Below are positions 21,521 to 30,200 of a stretch of 37,335 nt of DNA, in pieces. How positions within the stretch are numbered: position 1 is the stretch's first letter; every line of letters begins with the position of its first letter. The notes beneath the pieces were generated by a model that did no database searches, was not told the DNA's origin, and saw only the letters and a program-made list of their open reading frames with translations. The position numbers and the translations under genes are program-made. The DNA comes from Methanobacteriota archaeon (GTDB taxonomy: Archaea; Thermoplasmatota; Poseidoniia; Poseidoniales; Poseidoniaceae): NCBI GenBank assembly GCA_018667575.1, contig JABIUA010000154.1, positions 1 to 37,335 of the forward strand, read 5' to 3'.

Positions 21521-24049
21521 TCAATCCCTCCTATCGATGAAAATTAGACTCAAAGAACCGATGCTCAAAATAATGAATAAGAGACCTGTAATTAATCCCC
21601 CTGTTGTAGAAACACTACTCTCTGTAGGCTCTATGGTTTCAACCATGAACCCTTCAATAGTACTAGAGCCAGAATGTAATCCCTGCCCATCGATAATCGG
21701 TCTGATAGTGTAATCGGTTGGACCCGAAATAAGTGGGGTATCAACGAATTCTAATTCACTTATTACTGTGATTGAATCACCGTTTCTCAAAATTTCAAAT
21801 GTTGCTTCTGGGCCGCTCCAAGACCAAGAAAGTCTGACTTGTTCTTGCATTGAATATGCTTCTAAAGAAGTAACCTTAGGACCTGCTTCTGTTTGTAAAT
21901 TAATGGAAGTATATCCATTACTTCCAAGTTCATCATAGACAGTTAGAGTTAGTGTTACCATTCCATTTGGTATGAAAGTATACTCTTTACCCGAGCCTGT
22001 CCCCGAATTACCATTATTATCACTCCATTGCCAAGAATAAGTCTCAATCCTACCATCTGAGTCAGTAGAGTTCTGAGCACTAACTTTTATCTCTTCACCA
22101 TCCCATAATTTTTCACTTTCAACATCGATTTGAGCAGTTGGTGCTAGATTTTCAATTGTGATCTGTGAGGACACCATACTACCATTTGATTCGCCATCGT
22201 TAGGAATTACGTCGACTGACCAAACCTGCCCCGGCCCGAGTAATTGAGCAGGGACACTAGATTGTCCATCTAGAGAGCCTTCTTTGAAACCATTCCTATA
22301 CCATGTTATTTCATTGGATACTAAGTCGCCGTCTATATCGTCATTTGTAACTGATAATACTAGGTCTTCAAGTGAAGTATGAGATAACTCCACTATCGCA
22401 TTTGGAATTGTGTTTATGATTTCAACAGATGTAGATAACTCATTCATACTGAACTCTTGTCCATCATCCGCTCTAACAAATACTGTCCAATTATCTCCTT
22501 TTGAAGTTAAGGAAGAAGGCAATGTAATTTGATTTTCAATTGATGTAAATTCTTGACCATTCTTATACCATCTTGTTTCTGGAGAGGCTGGTGCGTCTCC
22601 ATCTAAATCACTCATTGAGAGACTCAATGTTATATTTTGAGAGGTTTGCGCTTGACTAAAATCTAAACTTATTGAATCTAATTCCGGTGCAGTATTAAGA
22701 ATTGTTACCGATGAACTAATCTCCCAATCTGACCATTCAGTACCGTCGTTAATACGAACATGCACCCCCCATTGTTCAGACTTACTGGTTTGCTCTGAAG
22801 ATAGCGTAGTAGTGGTGATACTCGGCATCAGAACTCCATTTCTGTACCATTGAATTTCTGTATCAACAATAGTATCACCGTCTATATCATTGGATAAGAA
22901 ATCAAGTGACAAGGTATCTATCGTGTAAGGGTTGGAGGGTAGAATAGTAAGTGTGGATATTGTTGGTTTGTTATTAACTGGTGCAGTTGAACCAATGGTT
23001 ACTGTTTGTGATGTTTTCCACACTGTTGTGTCTTCTCCATCTGAAACCCTAATTTCAACATACCATTGGTCTCCATCTCTTGTAGCTAAGGACGTTACAG
23101 TAGATTGATCGTTTAATTCGCTAACAAGTGCTCCATCAAGATACCACCTAATTTCTGTAGTCAAAACATCTTGGTCATCGTCACTCGAACTAATAGTGAT
23201 CGATAAATCATCATTTGAAGACGGTTGTGATGGGGAAATCGCTGGAGTTGAAACTGTAGGAGGTGTATTTTGAATCGTCACTGTATTACTTGTAATTGTT
23301 TGGCCACTATCCTGTCCATCTGAAGGAGTTACCTCTGCATACCATTGTTCGTTCTTGGCGGTCAAACTAGAGGATACAACCTTGCCTGGTATCGTTCCTT
23401 GAGGTTGTGCGATAGAGTCTTTGTACCATGTAATTACAGTACCTGATTCTGGATTTCCATCGGGGTCTGAATAACTGTATGAAAGTGTTAGACTATCTGC
23501 AGTCTTGGCATCGGTTGGAGTTAACATTGCATTACTGGCTGATGGCGCTTGATTTGTTGGGGCATTCTCTAGTACCTGAATGGTTAATGTGCCCCAGCGG
23601 TCTCCTGAATCAGCACCATTACCATTTGATGTAAGGGCTGCTAATTGGAAATTAGCCGCTCCCGAACCTGAACTTGGAGCAGTCCAATCAAAGCCCCAAG
23701 TTCTAGAACTGGAACCTGTAATTGAATGAGTTGCGCTATCACCTGTTGAACTAATACCAACCGCGAAACCAAAATAACTGAATGTTCCTTTGTCAACATC
23801 CATACTAAAACCACCGCCAGAACCTGAAACTCCACCAGTAACAGAGACTGTCAACTGGTAAACTGAGCCTGGAGTATAGGCGGAAGGAAGGCCTGAAACT
23901 GAAGGGGTTGCCAAATTTGCCCCTGGTTGAGAATGACATCCACATCCTGTACCGGAGTTCAGTTTACCATTCTCTTTACCCTGCGTAATAGGTGCTACTG
24001 CAAGTAACAATATGATACAAACTGCAAAGACCGTCTTAGAGTAGTTCAT
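21521..24049 (-). CDS. Large surface protein: anchor V-like heme motif domain, Ig-like repeats, PKD, C-terminal membrane segment
   Basis: A signal peptide (TVFAVCIILLLAVAPITQG) is followed by SGTGCGCHSQPGANL. A beta domain after it (YTPGSVYQLTVSVTG, GFSMDVDKGTFSYFGFA) resembles the choice-of-anchor V domain, which usually has CxxCH at this place; here it is CxCH (Cys36, Cys38, His39). Five repeats of about 90-100 residues then carry a WY(K/R/L)(D/N)G core and a W..(V/E)...DG motif (for example ITWYKDS, IRWYLDG, IQWYRNG, TRWYKNG, ITWYRNG). A PKD domain (AQNSTDSDGRIETYSWQWSD) and an Fn3-like segment follow, then a final membrane helix (GLLFIILSIGSLSLIFI). The protein probably projects from the cell surface and may bind partners or carry electrons. 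Confidence 0.75.
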   Translation of the reverse strand: MNYSKTVFAVCIILLLAVAPITQGKENGKLNSGTGCGCHSQPGANLATPSVSGLPSAYTPGSVYQLTVSVTGGVSGSGGGFSMDVDKGTFSYFGFAVGISSTGDSATHSITGSSSRTWGFDWTAPSSGSGAANFQLAALTSNGNGADSGDRWGTLTIQVLENAPTNQAPSASNAMLTPTDAKTADSLTLSYSYSDPDGNPESGTVITWYKDSIAQPQGTIPGKVVSSSLTAKNEQWYAEVTPSDGQDSGQTITSNTVTIQNTPPTVSTPAISPSQPSSNDDLSITISSSDDDQDVLTTEIRWYLDGALVSELNDQSTVTSLATRDGDQWYVEIRVSDGEDTTVWKTSQTVTIGSTAPVNNKPTISTLTILPSNPYTIDTLSLDFLSNDIDGDTIVDTEIQWYRNGVLMPSITTTTLSSEQTSKSEQWGVHVRINDGTEWSDWEISSSVTILNTAPELDSISLDFSQAQTSQNITLSLSMSDLDGDAPASPETRWYKNGQEFTSIENQITLPSSLTSKGDNWTVFVRADDGQEFSMNELSTSVEIINTIPNAIVELSHTSLEDLVLSVTNDDIDGDLVSNEITWYRNGFKEGSLDGQSSVPAQLLGPGQVWSVDVIPNDGESNGSMVSSQITIENLAPTAQIDVESEKLWDGEEIKVSAQNSTDSDGRIETYSWQWSDNNGNSGTGSGKEYTFIPNGMVTLTLTVYDELGSNGYTSINLQTEAGPKVTSLEAYSMQEQVRLSWSWSGPEATFEILRNGDSITVISELEFVDTPLISGPTDYTIRPIIDGQGLHSGSSTIEGFMVETIEPTESSVSTTGGLITGLLFIILSIGSLSLIFIDRRD

Positions 24050-24118
24050 ACCATCTTTACAGCGTTTTAGTATTGAAGGTTAACCCTAAATTGATTCAAA
24101 ATGAGGTTGCTTCAGCGA

Positions 24119-26248
24119 TCAACTATAGTCTGCAAGACTACTCTGAGTACTACTAATTTCGACTTTCTTTTCGTCATTTGAATCAATTGGAGTTGGGTTT
24201 AACAATTCCAATAATTCTGACTCGCTCCAGATTTTTATTGCTAGACTTTGTGCCTTTGATAGTTTAGAACCTGCATTCTCACCAGCGATTAAAACATCGA
24301 GATTGGATGAAACACTACCCACAACTTTTCCTCCAGCGCCTTTAACCATCTGTTGTATCTCTTTTCGAGGATTACTAAGTGTCCCAGTAATACAGAATGT
24401 CATTCCGCTAAAAACCCCTCCAGAGACTGATTTAGGTTCGTCGAGAAGATTAAGATAATTTGCCAAATCAAATAATAATTCTTTGCGATTTAACAACCCA
24501 TCTCTAACTTGAAGTGCCACTTTAGACCCTATTCCATCATTTTCACACATAGTGCGTAAAGCAGAATTTAGAATATACGGCTTTTCCTTTGAATCATGAA
24601 CTGGACCGAAGTTTTCATCACCTGATTGAGCCATTGCATCGTCTGCCCATTGCATTAATCCGTCGAAGTTCTTAGTTTGCTGAGCAACTAATGATGCAAG
24701 TTCTGGACCAATACCAGGTAATCCCAAAGCATGAATGAAGCGACTTAACTTCATCTCCTTAGTACGGTTTATCTCACTAAGAACATTATTTGCAGATTTT
24801 TCCGCCATTCGTTCCAAGGATAATAACTGTGATTTTTCTAACCGATAAAGATCCGCTATGTTAGAAATTAGACCTGTTTCTAATAATTGTTCAACAAGTT
24901 TTTCTCCTATTCCATCCATTTCCAAAGCCCTACACCAATAGATTATTGCCCTACTGGTCCTAGAATCACACATCAAATCGGGGCACTTCAAAAACGCCCC
25001 CTCCTCAATTAATTTTGTATCACATGCTGGACAATCTGATGGAATTATTATCGAGCCTCTAGGCGGTAATATACCTGTAAACGGTGTGCCATCAGCATGA
25101 AATCTATTTTCTATATCTGAATTTAATGCTGGGCCTAAACTTGACTCTATTTTTGGAATCACGTCACCACGACGAACAATCATCACCTTATCTCCAATCT
25201 TAACTCCTAGCCTTTCAACCTCACCAGGGTTATGCAATGTGGTGTTCTCAACTGTTACACCTCCAACCATTTGTGGTGCAATGCGTGCAACTGGTGTGAC
25301 ATTTCCCGTTCTTCCAGTCTGCCAATCAACATGTAGTAAAACAGAAGTTGCCTCTTCAGGGGGGAATTTCCATGCCAATGCCCATCGAGGATGATGGGCA
25401 GTCATGCCGAGATTTTGTCGTTGTTCTAAATTATCTAATTTGAATACAATGCCATCTATTTCAAATTGATAATCAGACCTCTTTTCTGACCACTGCTTAG
25501 TGTGTTCGATCATTTCTATCTGTGGTCTTTTAGATTCAAAAACTGTCCATGGAGCAGGCTCTATTCCTGCATCTTGTAGCCAATGCAATAACTCACTATC
25601 ATACAAAGCCGTTGGAGGGTTAGAGGGGAATTGTACATCATAAGCACAGAATACTAAATCAGAGGCTTCGGCTTTACCATCGCCATGCTTCTGGCGAAGC
25701 GCTCCCGAACAAAGATTACGAGGATTTGGAGAAACATCGCTGTACTTGGCATGAAATGTCGCTAACGGCATTACCACTTCACCACGTACATGAATTGTGT
25801 ACGGATGTTTCAAGCGAGTAGGAATGTTTGCAACTTGAATTGCATTTAAAGTGACATCCTCGCCTTTCTCTCCACTGCCCCTAGTAGCTGCCCTGTGTAA
25901 ATTTCCAGACACATACTCGAGCGATAGTGCTGACCCGTCTAACTTCGGCTGCGCTAGGTACCTTGTACCACCGGATGTTGATTGTGTTACAAAGTGTACT
26001 ATATCTTCATCTTTAGTACCTTTATCTAAAGAGCGCATAGGGAACATATGCTCAACTTTTTTAGTTCCTGGTAAAGGCTCTGGCCCTACTTCATGCAGGA
26101 CTAAGTTATCAGGATCTAAAGATTTCAATTCGTCCCAAAGTAAATCAAACTCAGCGTCTGAAATCTCGGGAGCAGAGTGGTTGTAGTATAAATCTCGATG
26201 ATATTTTATCGAATCGGCCAGATGTTGAATCCTATCTTCTCCGACCAT
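24119..26248 (-). CDS. ligA: NAD+-dependent DNA ligase
   Basis: Seals nicks in duplex DNA using NAD+ as AMP donor. In order: the Ia-type N-terminal domain (YHRDLYYNHSAPEISDAEFD), adenylation motif I PKLDGSALSL with catalytic Lys102, OB-fold residues (KIGDKVMIVRRGDVIPKI), a four-cysteine zinc finger (CPACDTKL, CPDLMC), helix-hairpin-helix repeats (MDGIGEKLVEQL, LPGIGPELASLV), and a C-terminal BRCT domain (FSGMTFCITGTLSNPRKEI). At 709 residues it is full length, and no key residue is missing. Most archaea use an ATP-dependent ligase; LigA is bacterial-type and was probably acquired laterally, as known in some Poseidoniales and haloarchaea. It lies just downstream of the DUF296 gene. Confidence 0.97.
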   Translation of the reverse strand: MVGEDRIQHLADSIKYHRDLYYNHSAPEISDAEFDLLWDELKSLDPDNLVLHEVGPEPLPGTKKVEHMFPMRSLDKGTKDEDIVHFVTQSTSGGTRYLAQPKLDGSALSLEYVSGNLHRAATRGSGEKGEDVTLNAIQVANIPTRLKHPYTIHVRGEVVMPLATFHAKYSDVSPNPRNLCSGALRQKHGDGKAEASDLVFCAYDVQFPSNPPTALYDSELLHWLQDAGIEPAPWTVFESKRPQIEMIEHTKQWSEKRSDYQFEIDGIVFKLDNLEQRQNLGMTAHHPRWALAWKFPPEEATSVLLHVDWQTGRTGNVTPVARIAPQMVGGVTVENTTLHNPGEVERLGVKIGDKVMIVRRGDVIPKIESSLGPALNSDIENRFHADGTPFTGILPPRGSIIIPSDCPACDTKLIEEGAFLKCPDLMCDSRTSRAIIYWCRALEMDGIGEKLVEQLLETGLISNIADLYRLEKSQLLSLERMAEKSANNVLSEINRTKEMKLSRFIHALGLPGIGPELASLVAQQTKNFDGLMQWADDAMAQSGDENFGPVHDSKEKPYILNSALRTMCENDGIGSKVALQVRDGLLNRKELLFDLANYLNLLDEPKSVSGGVFSGMTFCITGTLSNPRKEIQQMVKGAGGKVVGSVSSNLDVLIAGENAGSKLSKAQSLAIKIWSESELLELLNPTPIDSNDEKKVEISSTQSSLADYS

Positions 26249-26279
26249 GCTAATCCACCGAGGCTAGAGGATATGAACA

Positions 26280-26708
26280 TCACGAAAATTCTAAGCCAAG
26301 TAACTCAAAGTCCGCCAATGGACAACGAGTCATTATTGCATTGGTAAGTATTCGAATATGGATCTCAGCAACTACATGTATTGTTGCTTGAAACATATGT
26401 CCTGCGTGAACATCATTGTCGTCATCTGACCAACAACAGTGAATGTGGGTGAAAGCCTTACCTTCTTGGGTGCGAGCAATATTGCCCGAAAGACTCACTA
26501 ATTCCGAAGGTGCCTCTAGAGGTCTGCGCTGATATACTCCTTGTTCATTCATATATCCATACAAGTTATCTCTAGTTCTTCCAATGCCGCTGGTTATGGC
26601 TGCTGCATCAAATCCTACTTCATCAGCAAGGCTTTGCAACGATGAATGTATTTCCTCATCAGGGTCTAATCGTACAAACAGGTCTTCGCCACTTCTCGTC
26701 CACTCCAT
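26280..26708 (-). CDS. PPC/DUF296-domain protein
   Basis: The 142 residues match the PPC (DUF296) domain throughout: LFVRLDPDEEIHSSLQSLADEVGFDAAAI, ELVSLSGNIA, KAFTHIHCCWSD, then VHAGHMFQATIHVVAEIHI. In plants the domain is the C-terminal part of AT-hook proteins; in bacteria and archaea it occurs alone, as a trimer with unknown function and a possible metal site made by the HIH and GH histidines. No AT-hook or separate DNA-binding segment is seen here. It ends 31 nt before the ligA start and may share its transcript. Confidence 0.85.
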   Translation of the reverse strand: MEWTRSGEDLFVRLDPDEEIHSSLQSLADEVGFDAAAITSGIGRTRDNLYGYMNEQGVYQRRPLEAPSELVSLSGNIARTQEGKAFTHIHCCWSDDDNDVHAGHMFQATIHVVAEIHIRILTNAIMTRCPLADFELLGLEFS

Positions 26709-26747
26709 GATGTAGCGAATTGGAGGCGATTATTGAAAATAACGATT

Positions 26748-27290
26748 CTATTCTTCTTCAAACTCTGGTTGTAATATCTGTTTTATTCTAGATTTAGCCT
26801 CGACTAAATCATGGTAATTTCCACCAAGTGGGAGCGGAGCAAAGATACCCCAGCCCTTTCTCAACAGAATAATTCGTCTTTGAGTTTTACTTTTCGAGAG
26901 TTTTAATCGCTTCCACTCATATCTTTGCCCGTCGGCAAAAAGGTGAGTTTTTGTTACCGCATATCGCTTGGGAATCAATAATGATATTAAATGTAAAGAT
27001 AGGAGAGCGTCCCATAATATTGGATAAAATATTGGCGTATTAGAAAGTTCTACTAAACCCCAAGGGAGTGCCATCATCGCTGCCATTGAAGCCAAGTTAC
27101 CCCATTGCCTAACAACCTCATTTGGCCCTTCACTTGACCATGCGAATACCTCCTTAGATAAATTACCCAACTTAGGAATATCGCGCTTCTGTCTAGTTAG
27201 CCAGAAAGCATCCCAAACAACGATTATCGCTAGTATAGAAATAGCAACAGAACCAATTATTCCTGGGTTGGGAATTGAAATAATATCCAT
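26748..27290 (-). CDS. Membrane protein with basic cytoplasmic domain
   Basis: 180 residues. A membrane segment (GIIGSVAISILAIIVVWDAF) is followed by a polar region, then two further hydrophobic segments (MAAMMALPWGLVEL, ILWDALLSLHLISLLI). The C-terminal 75 residues are soluble and basic, with a beta pattern (RYAVTKTHLFADGQRYEWKRLKL, RRIILLRKGWGIFAPLPL) reminiscent of bacterial PH-like domains after membrane helices. Family not firmly recognised. It begins 4 nt after the stop of the giant beta-helix gene and is probably co-transcribed with it. Confidence 0.62.
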   Translation of the reverse strand: MDIISIPNPGIIGSVAISILAIIVVWDAFWLTRQKRDIPKLGNLSKEVFAWSSEGPNEVVRQWGNLASMAAMMALPWGLVELSNTPIFYPILWDALLSLHLISLLIPKRYAVTKTHLFADGQRYEWKRLKLSKSKTQRRIILLRKGWGIFAPLPLGGNYHDLVEAKSRIKQILQPEFEEE

Positions 27291-27294
27291 ATAA

Positions 27295-30200
27295 TCACTC
27301 TAGGTATTGTTTGTCTTCGGTTTCTTCATCGTCACCTTTCTTCATTCGCATGATAAATAATACGAATACTATAGCTAAAACAACTAGAATCAGCATGGTC
27401 GACATGTCAAATTCCCCGGAATCGTCATTCGACTGCCCTTCCAGTACGTCAGGAATTCCATCTCCGTCATCATCTTGGTCTTCAATAAGTACGGTGGTCA
27501 ATCCTACAGGACAGTTGATATTGTCTGGCTGTTTATCACCATCCGTATCTTGCCAAGCACAAGCATCGAGTGGCCAGGAATCTCGTTCATCATCAAAGCC
27601 ATCATTATCATCATCTGAATCATAGATATCGGGCCCACAAGAGCGCCCGATTTTCAAATCGAACCATGTATCTTGGTCACAATCCAAGGTATTGTCGCCA
27701 TCGGAATCTAGAGGTATGGATTCAAAGGAAATAGTTACTTGCTCTGAAGCCTTTAATTGGTCTGTTACTTTCAATTCTAGGACATACATTCCTGGGCTTG
27801 GGACTGTCAAATTTTGATACGATGTGCTTGAATTCACTCGAGAAATAAGATTATTCTGCGCATCGAAAATTGTCCATTGATATATCAATTGTTCAGGCAT
27901 ATCCAAGTCATCAGAAACTGTAGCATTGGCTTGGAATATTTGCTGCTGCATTATTTTCTGCCCAAATGAGGGTTGATCAATAGTCACTGATGGGGGCTGG
28001 TTTGACTGTAGTTGTATGGTAATCATAGAACCTATCGCCCAATTATTAGAATTATCATATGATGCTGATTTTGCGGGTAATCCATCAGAATTAGCATTGA
28101 TTTCTAAATTTGTGATTTCGACAACACTTCCGTCACTATACTGCTCAACTACAAGTAACTGGTATGAAATCGCTACTCCTGAAACAAAATCTAAGGAAGT
28201 TGTTCCATCTGAAAGGATAGAAAATATTTCAAAAGTTGTGAGTTGGGATACTTCCGATAACTGTGCATCGAGAATCAATGTATGATACTGATTTGCTTGT
28301 GCGCCGTTCCATAAAGAAATTGGCTGTTGTGCTAAGAATATTGAATCTATGAAATTGATAGTTGTATCATCACTTAGCTCGTTGGTTCCTGATAATGTTG
28401 TGGACTCCACAACCGCTGAATAATTCTCTGCTGAAATTGTAGTTGATGCGGTGATGGTTGAATCACGGAGTATGAATGGCGCTGAAGAATCTCCATTGTC
28501 TGCATGAAGGTCTAAGCCCACTGAATAATCACTCAGGTTTAGATTCTCAACAATCATTGAACTTGAAGAACGACCATGATGGCTGATAAAGCCATTTCCA
28601 GAGCCTGAGCCTGTTAACTCAATATTGGTTAAAAGGCCAGCTGAGTAATCAAAATCAATGGCTGGCGCCCCAGTTATCTCAACGGAGTCTATTGCTAAAT
28701 TTCGATTGTTTCTTCCTGCAATTGCTGCTGAACCACCAGCGTTTGCTGAAACTGAATCGAGGGTGAATTGTTCATCCATAGAATCTAGCCAGAATACATT
28801 ACCAGTTCCCGTAAATTGTGTTGCGTCAACAGACGAAATAAATCCAGATACTTCAGTTAAATCAAATCCTGTCTCTATTCCTTCTCCAATACTAATATTT
28901 GTCGCTTGAATGGTAGTCTGTCGAGCCCAAATAGCCGGACCATTACAATTTGACAATTCTAAATTAGAAAGATAAATTTCGGCTTGAGACTGATATAATT
29001 CGATACATGCACTTCCTCCGTCACTAAACTGAGAATTCTTAATTTCAACAATAGCATTACTTCCTGTTTCGACGTATAGAAGAGGTTCTGATGCTGTAGA
29101 GCGCATCATTGTAACCCCATCAGCATATACTGAACCAGTTTGTGAAACATGCAATGGAGTAGATGCTTCAACCACATCAGTATTGGATAATTCAATACGA
29201 GAACTTAACTGCCCTCCAAGTATTAATCCAGTCCATCTTGCACCTAAGCCTGTCGAAGAGATAGTAGAGTCGCCAGCATCAAGGGTGCCATCAACAGTTA
29301 TCGAAACTCCATCTGATACTCTAAATGAAACACCATCGTCGATTACCAAAGATTTCAATTGAGGTATTAGCAAATCATCTTCTAGATAATATGGACTCCA
29401 TTTAGCCTCAAGAACTGTAGATTCGGCCATCACTCCAGAATTGATTGTAGAAGCCATGAAGGTATGCGAGAAGGATTTTGAAGAGTCCCAAGATACAAAG
29501 TCTGAGAAAGAATCAATTTGTAAGGTTATATTTTGTAACCCACCATAATTATCATTGTTTACATCGATATAACGAGCGGTTGCATCCGTGATTACCTGCC
29601 CGTATTGATCGGTTAACTCATTAGTTCCGTTAATGGAAATCAAAGCACCTTCAACTGGAATGCCCTTGTCAATAACCGAAAGTTCTAGAGAGGAAAGTTG
29701 AGTGAAAGAAGACTGGGCTTGGACACTTATCGATGAAGCAATATCCCCTCCAAGCATCTCTATGTTACAATTAGAATGAAGTTCTAGTGATTTATTGAAT
29801 ATTACAGAAACAATAGAACTGGTGGAACTGCATGACCAATTAACCATAGCATCAATGATAAGTTGACTATTTTCAATCGATGTTACAGATGCTGTAGAAT
29901 AGATGTTTACCTTATCTGCAGTTATCTTTGAATCTTCACCAATTATTTGCGAGGAATCGTACAAAGAAATCTCGGAATTAGAATCTATTATTATTTCAGA
30001 TGAAACTAGTTTCAGCGTACTTACGCCCTGCATCACCAGGTCACCTGAGATAATGTGAGGTTGGCCATCTGGTCTAGCACCTAGAATTACAGATTGGCCT
30101 GTTGTAATGGTCCAATCTCCTTGAGGTATTACTGGAATCTGAACTACTTGGTTGGTTTGACCGCCGACTAAAGTTTGAATTACACCTGTCCCAGAATATA

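Noticed and set aside
25851-26186. 111-aa forward ORF opposite ligA
   Set aside because: It lies antisense to the conserved adenylation domain of LigA and has no features of its own.
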